NCBI GenBank assembly: GCA_020444065.1
Contig: JAHLLQ010000001.1
Span: forward strand, 372,001 to 436,000
DNA: 64,000 nucleotides
Direction: 5' to 3'
From: a bacterium
Lineage (GTDB): Bacteria; Sumerlaeota; Sumerlaeia; SLMS01; JAHLLQ01
This document shows positions 27,401 to 35,774 of the stretch, piece after piece. Each line of letters begins with the position of its first letter. Position 1 is the first letter of the stretch. Below the pieces are notes generated by a model. That model did no database searches, had not been told where the DNA came from, and worked only from the letters and a program-made list of their open reading frames with translations. Both the position numbers and the translations under genes were made by a program.

Positions 27401-28031
27401 TCCGAGTGGCGGTCCTTTGGATGGCAGTGCCTCCGTCAACATTCACTATGGCATCAACGGTTGGAGCGGAGTGCTCGACGAAGCGATGACGCTGAACGCG
27501 AGTGGGTTCTTCGAACTGACCTACACCGTTCCGACGGACGCCGATGTGATCGATGTCGTGTTCCACTCCGGCGGTACGTGGGATAACAACGGCGGTTCCG
27601 ACTGGCACTTCACAACCAGCGGCGGCGTGACGCCGACACCGATTCCCGACCGTGCAGCGACCGTACCTTCACCTCCGCAGGCCGGCGAAGTCATCTCCGT
27701 CCTGTACGACGCCGCGGGTGGTCCGCTAGCGAGCGCAAGCAACGTGTACCTACACATCGGAATCAACGCCTGGTCCGAAGTCGACACGTTCGATCATCTG
27801 ATGTCCCTGAACGCCGATGGCTTCTGGGAGTATAACTGGACGGTGCCTTCAAACGCATCGCAGGTCGATGCCGTGTTCCAGAATGGCGCCGGCACTTGGG
27901 ATAACAACAACGGGCAGGACTGGCATTTCACAGTGAGCGGAACAGGGGCCGCATATCTTGCGGATCCGTTCCTGTTGATAGCCACTCCGACGCCCACCCC
28001 TACGCCCCTGCCGCAGTTGGTGACTCACTGA
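24462..28031 (+). CDS. secreted GH57-type glycosidase with four CBM25 starch-binding modules
   Basis: 1189 residues; AAGGGGG precedes the ATG. Signal peptide about 1-27 ([20 protein letters not shown], then AAAAAPAQ). The catalytic part (about 30-680) has the GH57 opening [11 protein letters not shown] (H41-Q42-P43), [16 protein letters not shown] (candidate nucleophile E204) and [14 protein letters not shown] (candidate acid D344 or D346). Four modules follow near 686-779, 847-939, 960-1054 and 1062-1159. Each has VTVLYD, an IHYG.NGW turn and a WDNNGG.DWH ending, the pattern of CBM25. A Pro/Ser/Thr linker separates the first from the second; the last is followed by another Pro/Thr tail. Expected role: breaking down external alpha-glucans such as starch or glycogen. 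The product spectrum cannot be predicted. Confidence 0.85.
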   Translation: MKTRCAPSLQCMAVAGGILLAAAAAPAQNTNPQVTWHWHMHQPIYWNDQQENGDDRYEYAWESIQAKDAGRAYPENNLREIFGKEDRVAAYQYRMRDALGAIGGYANSGATTSYSGALMENVESMGNAWQLGYSPGWKDPLAEANNWETTGGHHRLDIVNFSYHHALLALHNDETVYMELRLAQEKVKEEFGSAAVSKGFFPTEMCFSERLIPVMNDLGIDWAIVSGEHVARACPDFPLQLGSGGVNCAPPNAADQINPNGESFIRTSISRGCAPVQANPMSYQPAYAKYVDPETGQEHKTIVVPSDQGYGWEDGYGCLGAGFLTALNDRNDPNQPSLVVLAHDGDNAFGGGYSYYNECVPNLAGGAASQGNEVTSIQQYLQDFPPDSSEVIHVEDGGWVNADGDFGSPMYINWNFPLLDANGQHDPVNGWHEKPREMALFTEALNRVLTAQQISGHSPDFSKILHPDGSTHAVDRAWHYYLGALDSGNVYYGTPLDLEIKGTIGVNEVYEHVDPIIGDASQDATPPTIWLPQRFPYNPGSLNYGVEFQYKQTIDDGDFHIWTFISDVSGPVTATLKVRVDNDGSNPLSSNQNETFAGGNEVGNWVDIPMSGRVFPAENVYDKPGLDYYELPAHMPYHFAAEVVDYRDVLLDYYVEAVDAKGNVSRSPIQHVYVGDGSGSTEGTTAVVTDPKPPVRGQSVTITYDASNRALAGAAEVYAHIGQDGWLNVITPDPAMSSLGDNKWEVTYTVPTDAGVIDLVFNNGAGIWDNNGGADWHVTTVAGDGPTPTPSPVPTASPTASPSPSPSPSPTPSPSPSPSPSPSPSPTPTPSPSPSPSPTASPTPIDGRVAVSPNPPVAGSTVTVLYDAAGGPLAGMGSVSIHYGYNGWTGVQDLTMSQNAQGFWQYSYTVPTAATQIDLVFHSGGTWDNNGGTDWHYSTSGATTPSPTPSPTPEPTPIDGRAAVSPATPVPGESVTVLYDPSGGPLDGSASVNIHYGINGWSGVLDEAMTLNASGFFELTYTVPTDADVIDVVFHSGGTWDNNGGSDWHFTTSGGVTPTPIPDRAATVPSPPQAGEVISVLYDAAGGPLASASNVYLHIGINAWSEVDTFDHLMSLNADGFWEYNWTVPSNASQVDAVFQNGAGTWDNNNGQDWHFTVSGTGAAYLADPFLLIATPTPTPTPLPQLVTH
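26815..27000 (+). repeat. in-gene Pro/Ser/Thr linker minisatellite
   Basis: Degenerate short repeats of the CCGTCACCGTCGCC kind encode [11 protein letters not shown] linker residues 784-846 of the GH57 protein. The repeat stays in frame. It is a likely spot for length variation and assembly error. Confidence 0.7.
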
Positions 28032-28060
28032 CGGCACTTGGCGTTTCCCTCCCGACACCG

Positions 28061-28088
28061 AAAGGGCCCTCCAGCAGGAGGGCCTTTT
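28061..28088 (+). terminator. intrinsic terminator of the GH57 gene
   Basis: AAAGGGCCCTCC, loop AGCA, GGAGGGCCTTTT: a 12-bp stem with one G-U pair running into five T residues, 30 bases after the stop. Confidence 0.9.
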
Positions 28089-28206
28089 TGGGTTAGGGGC
28101 AATTCGGGCAAACCGTTCAACGGTCCTGTTAAGCTTGCACCTTCGATTCCACATCCGGAATTCTATGGTCCGTAGCTCCATTTCGATCTCTGGAGGGAGG
28201 GGCCCC

Positions 28207-30228
28207 ATGAGGATCTGGATGGCACTGGCGGGCGCAGCGCTTCTGCTTTGCAGCCCTTGGCGCACGATCGCAGAAGTAAAGAAGCCACCCGATACGTACA
28301 TTCGCCTCGATCGCGATTACCTGACCGACTTTGCCCCGCCCTGGCGGGTTGAAAGGCACGGCGATCAGTTGTGGACGCTTCCGAGGCTGCCCTACCCCGA
28401 GATACGAGTCACGTGGCCGATCGAGGCGAAGGCTGACGGCGACAAACTGATCTTCGAACTGAAGAGGGAGATGATCCGGAGGAAAGATGGCAACGAGACC
28501 TTTCACTCGTACGAAAGCCTGGAGTTCATCGGCAAACGCGCCGGTAACTCCGGGCATCGCTACGAAGGGGAAGTGCTCTGGCATAGTCGCCAGGAGGGTC
28601 CTGGGAGCATTCTGCTCACTCCGTTTGAGGGCACATGGGGAGCCGATGAGATCGAAGGAATCCTTGTGGGGACATTTTATTTGCCGGACTACGGAGGCGA
28701 GAGCGGTGTATCCGGCGACTTTCGAATCCCAATGGGCGGGGCTGTGATCGATGATGCCGTCGATCAAGTCACGATCGTTGCGAGGCATCCGAATTACGAA
28801 GTCTACGAAGACACCTACCGGACAAAGTCGATCCCCGAATCGATCTGGGTGACAGGTCGTGTCATGACCGATGAGGGGGAACCCATTCCGGGCACTGAAA
28901 TCGAGATCGTCGAGTACTCGGAAACGGGGATCACGGATTCGGAGGGGGAATTCTCCATCCGCATCAATCTGGAGAATGGGTTTGGGGAATGGCACATTCA
29001 TGATTGGTTTGAGATGACCCCCAACATGACCGGCATGAAGGTTCAGCAGGTCTCGAAGGAGGAGTTGTTTGCGAATGGGAAGAGTCAGCTCATCGAGGTG
29101 GAGCTAACGGCAGATGGACGGCCACTGGAGAATCGGAAGCTCTCCGTTGGACTGAATTGGGATTCACTCGTCGACTGCAAAGGAAAGAACACCGAGTTGC
29201 TGACGACGCCCATGATGCAAACGTCGGCGGATTCGAACTACTACACCGACGGCAATGGGCGCGTGAAGCTCTACCTGCAGATGCCGGTTTGGAAGAACCG
29301 CCGTATGGCGATCATGGAAGACGCGGATCGCCTGGTATTCCCGGTTTCTGTTGAACTCACAGTGATGGATGTTGAGACGCAGAAGAGTTGCCGGACGACG
29401 ATCGCAATCGAAAGTCCATTCCCGCATATTAAGCGCCTTTCGATCCCACCAACGCACGCGGGAGACTTCCAAAGTCGCCCCGGATCGCACCTGATCGTTA
29501 CGGATCCGGATTCACGCGCCTTTGAAGTGGCCATTCAATTTGCTGGCGACATCAAACTCGAGACTGAGACCGGCCTGTATGAAGGTTGGGTGGTGACGCG
29601 ATGTTATGATGGGGACCTGAAATTCCTCTACAGGCCTCCCGCAGAGCTGAGTGACAACATAAAGAAGACACCGAGTCTCTTTAAAGAGTGCGCCAAAGCA
29701 AATCTGAAGTATGTCGCTGAGAAGAGCACGGAAACTGCAGCAGGCAAGACCTTTGACCAGATCAGCGTCGTCTCAAAAGCACGTAATAGCGAAAGCAAGA
29801 GTCGTTTGTTCACCCAAATTGGCAAGGGCGACCCAAGCGAAATCATGGGAATGGGCGTGAATGGCGTGAAGATGGTCAAGACGACCGGCGATGTTGCCGC
29901 GTTGATTCAGGATGAGAGTCGAAAGCCCAAGGACAGTCCAACCCACACAGGCGATCAAATTGTGAACTGTGTCGACAGCGTCTTCGGCGTCGTGGATGGC
30001 GTCTTGGGAACCTTCGGCGTGGAAAGCACACCAACCGCGGAAGTGGGCAAGGTGATCTACGCCAACATGAAGGCCGTCTACAAAGTCCATCGCGAGAACG
30101 AGAAAATCGCGCACTCGTACTCGGAGTCATTCCGCGCAACCTTCCGGTTTGTGATTTCGGATGATGACGGGAACAAGGTCCTGGCAGTGCGACGCGCCCC
30201 GATGTGGGCTTATAGGAAGGGAGATTGA
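28207..30228 (+). CDS. secreted protein of unknown function
   Basis: 673 residues from the ATG at 28207, preceded by GGAGGGAGG. Signal peptide MRIWMALAGAALLLCSPWRT then IAE. Around residues 215-260 there is a carboxypeptidase-regulatory-like stretch (WVTGRVMTDEGEPIPGTEIE, then ITDSEGEFSIRINLENG). The rest is mixed beta/alpha with no recognised domain; the last 150 residues are helical (VNCVDSVFGVVDGVLGTFGV) and lack a sorting signal. It is followed two bases later by another secreted protein, so the two are likely co-expressed. No function proposed. Confidence 0.65.
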   Translation: MRIWMALAGAALLLCSPWRTIAEVKKPPDTYIRLDRDYLTDFAPPWRVERHGDQLWTLPRLPYPEIRVTWPIEAKADGDKLIFELKREMIRRKDGNETFHSYESLEFIGKRAGNSGHRYEGEVLWHSRQEGPGSILLTPFEGTWGADEIEGILVGTFYLPDYGGESGVSGDFRIPMGGAVIDDAVDQVTIVARHPNYEVYEDTYRTKSIPESIWVTGRVMTDEGEPIPGTEIEIVEYSETGITDSEGEFSIRINLENGFGEWHIHDWFEMTPNMTGMKVQQVSKEELFANGKSQLIEVELTADGRPLENRKLSVGLNWDSLVDCKGKNTELLTTPMMQTSADSNYYTDGNGRVKLYLQMPVWKNRRMAIMEDADRLVFPVSVELTVMDVETQKSCRTTIAIESPFPHIKRLSIPPTHAGDFQSRPGSHLIVTDPDSRAFEVAIQFAGDIKLETETGLYEGWVVTRCYDGDLKFLYRPPAELSDNIKKTPSLFKECAKANLKYVAEKSTETAAGKTFDQISVVSKARNSESKSRLFTQIGKGDPSEIMGMGVNGVKMVKTTGDVAALIQDESRKPKDSPTHTGDQIVNCVDSVFGVVDGVLGTFGVESTPTAEVGKVIYANMKAVYKVHRENEKIAHSYSESFRATFRFVISDDDGNKVLAVRRAPMWAYRKGD

Positions 30229-30230
30229 TC

Positions 30231-31268
30231 ATGTCGACTTCATTCAGGCTCATTGCTGCATCCCTCCTTTCTCTGACGCCTGTCGCGATTGGCGCGGAGA
30301 GCGCCATCCCGTCTGAACTCGATCAACTGGCACATGCTTACTACGCCGCCGTGGAGGCAGAGGACTTCGAGCAACTCCGTCCTCTGCTACAGCCCGCGGC
30401 GGGAATGTCGATGGAGGAGCTGGAGCAGGGATACACCACAACCTTCGATGCGGTGGACGTGAAGATACATGGGGTCGAAGCGACACGCTTCGAGACCGAT
30501 GACGACGGCAGCATGGGAGGGCTTTGGGTCACGGTACCATCGACAGTTTCGATGCCCGATGGTTCGGACAGCTTCGATCAGGAGCTGACTTACGTGATGA
30601 TCATCGCGCGCACAGGCGATGGCTGGAAGGTCGCCAAAGTGATGCAATCTTCGATCTTCGAGCTGCAGGGCCTTTCGCAACGGACGCTCGAACTGCCGGA
30701 TGATCTGCCCGAGGGAATCAGTATCGAAGACATCGGCCCGGATCTCAAAGCGGAAGAGGCGGAGGTCGCAGTCGCTGCTACACCCGCCGCGACTGTCGCC
30801 GCGACTCCGCGTGCAATTCCCAAGGGCTGGAAGCAGATCGAGCACGCAAAGTATTCCCACACGTTCGCAATTCCGGGCGATTGGGTTGCGAATCAAGGCG
30901 AAGTGCGCGGCGAAACGATTCAGGTTTTTCAACCAAGGATGGCGCCGGTTCCGCAGGTTCGCGTTGTGCATTTCCCGGTTCCGAAGCCCATGACCCAGGA
31001 AGAGCTGAAGGGCACCGTGCAACAATCGCTGGCTCAGGGTGGCGTGTTCCGTAAGTCCCTCAGTACCGAAGCGATCAAGCTCGATTGCGGACTCGGTCAG
31101 AAGACGTGGTACGAGGGCGATCTCTTTGGGTTCCCACTGCAAACACTGCAGATCGCTGGAACAAAGGGAAACGATCTGATTTTCCTCGCGGTGATGATGA
31201 CTCCTGGCGATTCAGCACAGAAGAAGATTGCCACTCAGATCGGCGATTCCTTCACGCTTTGCGAGTAG
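30231..31268 (+). CDS. secreted NTF2-like plus PsbP/DcrB-like protein
   Basis: 345 residues. AAGGGAG at good spacing favours the ATG at 30231 over an overlapping TTG at 30225. Signal peptide MSTSFRLIAASLLSLTPVAI then GAE. Residues about 30-145 (DQLAHAYYAAVEAEDFEQLR ... GDGWKVAKVMQSSIFELQ) have the helix-then-sheet layout of NTF2-like domains. An Ala/Thr/Pro linker follows. Residues about 205-345 (YSHTFAIPGDWVANQGEVRG) look like a PsbP/DcrB-type fold. Both folds are common binding or scaffold units, so the role is unknown. It probably shares a transcript with the preceding secreted gene. Confidence 0.6.
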   Translation: MSTSFRLIAASLLSLTPVAIGAESAIPSELDQLAHAYYAAVEAEDFEQLRPLLQPAAGMSMEELEQGYTTTFDAVDVKIHGVEATRFETDDDGSMGGLWVTVPSTVSMPDGSDSFDQELTYVMIIARTGDGWKVAKVMQSSIFELQGLSQRTLELPDDLPEGISIEDIGPDLKAEEAEVAVAATPAATVAATPRAIPKGWKQIEHAKYSHTFAIPGDWVANQGEVRGETIQVFQPRMAPVPQVRVVHFPVPKPMTQEELKGTVQQSLAQGGVFRKSLSTEAIKLDCGLGQKTWYEGDLFGFPLQTLQIAGTKGNDLIFLAVMMTPGDSAQKKIATQIGDSFTLCE

Positions 31269-31278
31269 CGCTTAACTA

Positions 31279-31310
31279 CCTCCGCCCCCGACGGTGATCG
31301 GGGGCGGAGG
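31279..31310 (+). terminator. bidirectional hairpin between convergent genes
   Basis: CCTCCGCCCCCGA, six-base loop, TCGGGGGCGGAGG: a 13-bp perfect stem ten bases past the plus-strand stop and 32 bases past the minus-strand stop. No U-tract on either side. Confidence 0.65.
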
Positions 31311-31342
31311 TCCCAGGGGTACTACGGACAGAAGCAGAAGCT

Positions 31343-32449
31343 TCAACGGCGATTGCGGCGAGGAGCTTCCGGCGCGCCGGGTGCCTGAGGATTGTCCCCC
31401 TGCTGCCAGTTATTCTGTTGCTGGAACCGAGGCGCTGCGGGGGCGCCGCCCTGCAACCGCTGCTCAATGCGTTCCAGGCGATTCTCCACGCGTTCGCGCA
31501 CCTGCGGTTCCAGATCTTCGAGAGCGGCATCGATCTCCGCCTGATCTTCTTCGCTCAGGCCGTCCTTCGCCAGGTCGCGAACAAGATCGCGGACTTCGCG
31601 GATGGCCTGGCGCATCTGGTCGCGATTATCGCGGACGCGATCGCGACGGTAGTCCTGCAGTTCCTGCTCCTGCTCTTCCGTGAGGACGTTCTTGACGACC
31701 ACGCGATGTCCCAGCAGCGCCTTCATTTTGGCGTTCTGCGAATCGGTCATGGCGTCGATGGCGGCGTTGACCTCGGCCAGATCGGGGGCGTCGGCGTCCA
31801 ACGCTTCCTTGATCGCGTTGTGGTAGTCGGCCGGAGTCTCGTCTTCGAAGCCTTCCAAAGCCTTCTCGGTTTCGTCGTAGCTCTTCTGGAGCAAGTTGAC
31901 CTGCTCGTCGGTCAGGCCGATGGCGTCGACGAGTTCCTCGTCATCCCAGAAGCATGCCCGCTCTCCGAAGTGCGGTCCGCCTTGCTGGCCGCGCTGACCA
32001 CGGCCCTGGCCCCAACCGCCCATCCCAGGGGCGAATCCCGGTCGTTGCATGCGCGGTGGCGCGAATCCCTGTCCACCCATTCCCGGCCCAAAGCCTTGTC
32101 CCTGCATTCCAGGTCCGAAACCTTGTTGACCCTGCATCCCAGGGCCGAAGCCCTGAGGTGGCTGTCCCTGCATCCCGGGACCAAAGCCCTGCGGGCATTG
32201 CATTCCGGGAGCACAATTCTGCTGCCCCTGCATGCCGGCGCCCTGCTGCCAGTAGCCGCGGCGGCCCTGCTGGTAGTTGCCCTGCTGCGGGCCTGCGCCG
32301 CGAGTCCACGGAGCGGGAGCAGCATATCCTGCGTTGTTCTGTGCGTCCTGGTTCGGTGCGTCGTCCGGACCTTGAGCGAAGCCGTAGCCAATGAAGCCCA
32401 AGCAGAGCGAAGCAGCGATGGCAGTGATAGTCTTGGTAGCGCGTTTCAT
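31343..32449 (-). CDS. exported LTXXQ (Spy/CpxP-like) protein with Gly/Gln/Met repeats
   Basis: 368 residues from the ATG at 32449 (AGGAG eight bases upstream). Signal peptide MKRATKTITAIAASLCLGFI then GYGFAQ. Residues about 60-150 are made of repeated QGFGPGMQGQ-type units. Then comes a helical region with two LTXXQ-like motifs, IGLTDEQVNLLQKSYDETEK and VLTEEQEQELQDYRRDR, typical of Spy/CpxP/ZraP-type periplasmic proteins that bind misfolded proteins or metals. The C-terminal helices end in a Gln/Pro tail. Probably periplasmic and stress-related. The repeat-rich N-terminus is not a usual part of the family. Confidence 0.7.
   Translation of the reverse strand: MKRATKTITAIAASLCLGFIGYGFAQGPDDAPNQDAQNNAGYAAPAPWTRGAGPQQGNYQQGRRGYWQQGAGMQGQQNCAPGMQCPQGFGPGMQGQPPQGFGPGMQGQQGFGPGMQGQGFGPGMGGQGFAPPRMQRPGFAPGMGGWGQGRGQRGQQGGPHFGERACFWDDEELVDAIGLTDEQVNLLQKSYDETEKALEGFEDETPADYHNAIKEALDADAPDLAEVNAAIDAMTDSQNAKMKALLGHRVVVKNVLTEEQEQELQDYRRDRVRDNRDQMRQAIREVRDLVRDLAKDGLSEEDQAEIDAALEDLEPQVRERVENRLERIEQRLQGGAPAAPRFQQQNNWQQGDNPQAPGAPEAPRRNRR
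32040..32220 (-). repeat. tandem repeat encoding QGFGPGMQ units
   Basis: Five to six imperfect units of roughly 24-33 bases, encoding variants of GMQGQQGFGP within the LTXXQ-family gene. All are in frame. Confidence 0.6.
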
Positions 32450-32520
32450 GATCTTTCTCCTGTGATCCTTGAGCTTGCCATACTGAGCAGCGGCATCTGC
32501 AGCAGGATGAAGAAAGTTCA

Positions 32521-32548
32521 ATGCCGACACGAGAATTCGTATCGGCAT
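32521..32548 (-). terminator. hairpin between the REC-anchor gene and the LTXXQ gene
   Basis: ATGCCGATACGA, loop ATTC, TCGTGTCGGCAT on the minus strand: a 12-bp stem with one wobble pair, about 105 bases after the stop of the seven-gene locus and 71 bases before the next start. It could end the long operon or be a leader structure of the LTXXQ gene; no U-tract follows. Confidence 0.45.
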
Positions 32549-32653
32549 CGAGAGAAACAGTTGATTTTATTTGATTTAGACGAGAACCTACCACGGAGTG
32601 TACGATGAAGGGCGTACCACAACGTACGATCCGAACTCCGATTGGTACATCCC

Positions 32654-33805
32654 TTACATGCCAGGAAGGATCCTCTGGGCGATGAGAGGCAGCAATGTCC
32701 CAACGACACAGGACAACACGACGATGATCACGCAGATCACCATCCACGAGCGCGTTTGCTTCCGGAGTTTTGCTGTTTCACGCTCCATCAAGGGCTTCAA
32801 CGTCGAGTTCATCTCATTGCCGACGGCTGCACGGGCCGAGTCCTGGATGATCTTCGGCAGTTTCTTCTCTGCCAGGTCGACCATCTGCTTCTCGGCCAGT
32901 TCCGGCAGTTTCTCTTTGGCGACGAGGGGAACGAGCTTTTGCGCCTGAGTTTGAATGATGGCGACGATGTTCTCGCCAATCTCTGCGGCACGCTCTTCAG
33001 CCGCCTTCTGGACGCGATTCTCGACTTCGCGCGGCAGGACGTTCTCGATCTGTTCCTTCAGACGCTCGCGCACCATGCCGGGCAACATGCCATCGGCGGC
33101 GCGCTTGACGGTCTTTTCTGTCTGCTCCACCAGGATGTTGCTCATGGCCTCGGTCACCTTGCGCTCGGCCAATTTCTCGACCATCGACTTGGCGACTTCC
33201 TGCACGGTCATCTTGACCAGTTCCTGCTCCTTTTCGGCAGTCAGGGACGTCACGCGGGCTTCCACCTCGCGGCGGGCGCGCTGGTCAATGATGGAGACGA
33301 TCGACTGGATGGCGCGCTCGACGATGATCTGAATCTTGCGCTCGACGGCGGCCTGGATCTTCTGCTCGGCAACCGCCTGCATGTGACGCTCGGCGGCTTC
33401 TTCCAGGTACTCGCGGGACTTCTGGCGCAGGCGCTGCTCGTCGAGGATTTCCTCGACTTTCGTCAGCAGGCGAGTCGGCGTGAATGGCTTGGCGATCCAG
33501 CCGGTCGCGCCCTTCAGCGGAACGCTCTCCAACAGATCGATGCTGTCTTCCGGAATCAGAAGCAGAACGGGAATCTTGTAGGTCTCTTTGTCGGTCTTGA
33601 TCTGACGGGTTGTTTCCAGGCCATCGATGCCCTTCAGCGTGCTATCGACCATGATGAGGTCGTATTGCTCGAGCTCGGGATGGGCGAGCGCAGCGAGTCC
33701 GTTGCTGGCGATCGTAACGCGGAAACCATGCTCCTCCAGGACGGCCTTGGTAACCTCCTGGACGGTAGCGGAATTGTCGACAACGAGAAGCCGTTCACCC
33801 GGCAT
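32654..33805 (-). CDS. response regulator with coiled coil and C-terminal membrane anchor
   Basis: 383 residues, AGGAGC upstream. Residues 1-118 are a receiver domain: D10, phospho-acceptor D54 (LIMVDSTLKGIDG) and K106 (GWIAKPF). The second residue of the usual acidic pair is N11 and the Thr switch strand reads LLLIPED, so signalling may be altered. From about 125 to 345 it is a long charged helix or coiled coil (HMQAVAEQKIQAAVERKIQI, EKLAERKVTEAMSNILVE). Residues about 357-380 form one membrane span (WMVICVIIVVLSCVVGTLLP). There is no DNA-binding or enzymatic output. Last gene of the Roadblock/MglA locus; by position it could play the part RomR plays for MglA in Myxococcus, but that is inference. 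Confidence 0.75.
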   Translation of the reverse strand: MPGERLLVVDNSATVQEVTKAVLEEHGFRVTIASNGLAALAHPELEQYDLIMVDSTLKGIDGLETTRQIKTDKETYKIPVLLLIPEDSIDLLESVPLKGATGWIAKPFTPTRLLTKVEEILDEQRLRQKSREYLEEAAERHMQAVAEQKIQAAVERKIQIIVERAIQSIVSIIDQRARREVEARVTSLTAEKEQELVKMTVQEVAKSMVEKLAERKVTEAMSNILVEQTEKTVKRAADGMLPGMVRERLKEQIENVLPREVENRVQKAAEERAAEIGENIVAIIQTQAQKLVPLVAKEKLPELAEKQMVDLAEKKLPKIIQDSARAAVGNEMNSTLKPLMERETAKLRKQTRSWMVICVIIVVLSCVVGTLLPLIAQRILPGM

Positions 33806-33855
33806 GGGAAGATGCTCCTTCGCCCATTACAGGGGCGGAATCGGTTTTCGAGGCC

Positions 33856-35172
33856 TCAGGCCACGAGGCGCAGAATATTCTGCACGCGTTCGACCAGTGG
33901 GAAGGGACCACGGAAGCGAACCGTGGCCCTGGGGCCCATCTCGTCGAGCAACTCCCGCACGACCCGCGAAGCGGCCCGCTCCCCCACTCGCTGGGCGAAT
34001 ACGCGGAAGGCGATCTGCAGCAGATTCAACAAGCCCTCAAGCGCGTCTTCGTAACATTCATCAACGGGCTCGGTGTATTCACAGTAACTGAAGAACGTCT
34101 CAATCTGGCGCGTATCCACGGTGTTCCGATGGACTTCGACCATGTCTGCCTTCGTGTAGGTCTGCAGCAGGTCGCGCCAGATTTGCTCGTAGAGCTTCTC
34201 GTCATTCTCCGCCGGAGAGTATTCCTTCTGATCCATCAGTCGTTCGGCGAGAACATTCGTGAAGTGAGCAATCAGGCCGATCGGAGAAATGAAATCCATC
34301 GCCTGGCGCGGCACGGACTTCTTTTCCTGCTTCTTGCCACCGCCGATCAGACCGAGCAGCCCGCCCTTCTTGCCGGCTGCCTGCTCTTCCGCCTGTGGTG
34401 CGGCTTCCGACTTCACTTCCTCGCCGGAACCTTCAGTCTTCTTTTCCGCACCGTTCTTCTTTGCAGCGTCTGCGTGTTGAAGCAATCCAGTCTTCAGGAA
34501 CTGGCTGAGGATCCGGTGCACCTCGAAGCGCCCCATATTCGAGCGATTTACGATCGCCTTGACGGTAAACTGCCCGTTTACCTGAGCCAGGACCCGCCAT
34601 TCCTGCGGCCGCAGATTCAGATCGCGCTGAAAGCTGTCCCCGACTTCGACCGGCGAAAGTACCAGGTCGTCGTGCGGAATGACGGCCTGAATCTTCTGCC
34701 ACTCGTCGTTGCGGCGGCTGCCTTCCAGAATCAGCGGTTCAATCTCGATCGTGACAATCGCATCGCCGAGACGAGATTCATCGACCTGCTCGAATTTGAA
34801 CTCGCCATCGTCCCAGGCAAACAGATTCCAGATCTCTTCCTCCAACTGCAGACGAAGAGTCTCGCGGATCGTGTCTTCGGAAATGATGTCGCGTTCGACC
34901 AGAATCTGGCCAAGGCGCTTGTCGGATTCGACTGTGCGCTGCAGGTTCAGAAGCTGGGCCAGTTCGCTGCGCTTCAACAATCCCCGATGGACAAGCAGAT
35001 CGCCGAGACGGCGACGGCGCTCGATCGAGGAGGAGTTGATGATGCGACCCGCCTGGATATAGAGAGTGATCTCCGTGTTTCCGCGGCGCAGATGAAGCAT
35101 TCCCGACGATTTCCCCATACTGATAAACTGGAGAACTTCGGGAAGCGGAACTTGATTAAGACTACCTTGCAT
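33856..35172 (-). CDS. PATAN/DUF4388-domain protein
   Basis: 438 residues. The N-terminus MQGSLNQVPLPEVLQFISMG, followed by SSGMLHLRRGNTEITLYIQA and GRIINSS, is the PATAN (DUF4388) signature. Then comes a winged-helix-like pair with LGDLLVHRGLLKRSELAQLL and LGQILVERDIISEDTIRETL, and a third with VLAQVNGQFTVKAIVNRSNM. An acidic/lysine linker (about 240-300) leads to a C-terminal helical domain (300-438) not recognised. PATAN proteins occur next to MglA/Roadblock genes and response regulators in delta-proteobacteria and others, as adaptors of unknown mechanism. It lies 50 bases before the receiver gene and 58 after a Roadblock gene. Confidence 0.75.
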   Translation of the reverse strand: MQGSLNQVPLPEVLQFISMGKSSGMLHLRRGNTEITLYIQAGRIINSSSIERRRRLGDLLVHRGLLKRSELAQLLNLQRTVESDKRLGQILVERDIISEDTIRETLRLQLEEEIWNLFAWDDGEFKFEQVDESRLGDAIVTIEIEPLILEGSRRNDEWQKIQAVIPHDDLVLSPVEVGDSFQRDLNLRPQEWRVLAQVNGQFTVKAIVNRSNMGRFEVHRILSQFLKTGLLQHADAAKKNGAEKKTEGSGEEVKSEAAPQAEEQAAGKKGGLLGLIGGGKKQEKKSVPRQAMDFISPIGLIAHFTNVLAERLMDQKEYSPAENDEKLYEQIWRDLLQTYTKADMVEVHRNTVDTRQIETFFSYCEYTEPVDECYEDALEGLLNLLQIAFRVFAQRVGERAASRVVRELLDEMGPRATVRFRGPFPLVERVQNILRLVA

Positions 35173-35230
35173 AGTCCAGAAACTCCGGGCTCAGCCCGCT
35201 TATCGGATCTCGATGAAGCGAATGGCAGCG

Positions 35231-35716
35231 TCAGTCGGTCTTGAACAGATCGTCCAGGCGGTCTTCCACGTCGCGCTCGATATCCACTTGGCGTCCGGAT
35301 GGGAGGCGTTTGTGGCGAGCGGCATCCAGCGTCTCGCGAATGGCCTTGGTTCCTTCCTTCGAGTACAGGCGAACCATGCCGATGGTGGTGCGATCGTCGA
35401 AGATAACGGTCAAGATCGTGTCGTCATCGACGAGGATGTTGTGGATGTGGTCCTTTTCGCCCTGGTGGAAGAGCACGGAGAAGTCCGACTCTCCAACAAG
35501 GGAGGCCATGGCACGAGTAGATGCAAAGGAGCCGGCGATCAGGGCAGCCAGAGCATCGGTATCGATATTCTGCGTGAAGCCCTTCTTGGCGAGGCACTTA
35601 CCATCGGCGTCGACCAGAATGGCGCACTTGGCCTCGGACTGCTTGAGCATCTGCAGCAGAGTCCGATGGATCTGCGTGATCTCGGTCTTGGTAAGAATCA
35701 GTGGAGCTTTGGCCAT
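35231..35716 (-). CDS. Roadblock/LC7 (MglB-like) protein
   Basis: 161 residues with AAAGGA upstream. The Roadblock fold is visible from about 15 to 130: helix LHRTLLQ-type start, then CAILVDADGKCLAKKGF, DALAALIAGSFASTRAMASL, SVLFHQGEKDHIHNILVDD and TILTVIFDDRTTIGMVRLYS. A charged C-terminal helix (VDIERDVEDRLDDLFKTD) extends past the domain. Roadblock proteins of the MglB type act as GTPase-activating or scaffold partners of MglA, and this gene lies directly after the MglA-type gene. It is one of four Roadblock proteins here. Confidence 0.85.
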   Translation of the reverse strand: MAKAPLILTKTEITQIHRTLLQMLKQSEAKCAILVDADGKCLAKKGFTQNIDTDALAALIAGSFASTRAMASLVGESDFSVLFHQGEKDHIHNILVDDDTILTVIFDDRTTIGMVRLYSKEGTKAIRETLDAARHKRLPSGRQVDIERDVEDRLDDLFKTD

Positions 35717-35774
35717 CTCTCGGGTCCTTTCTGTGCATCACGTGCTACAAAGGCGCAAAACCGGGTGCTGATCT

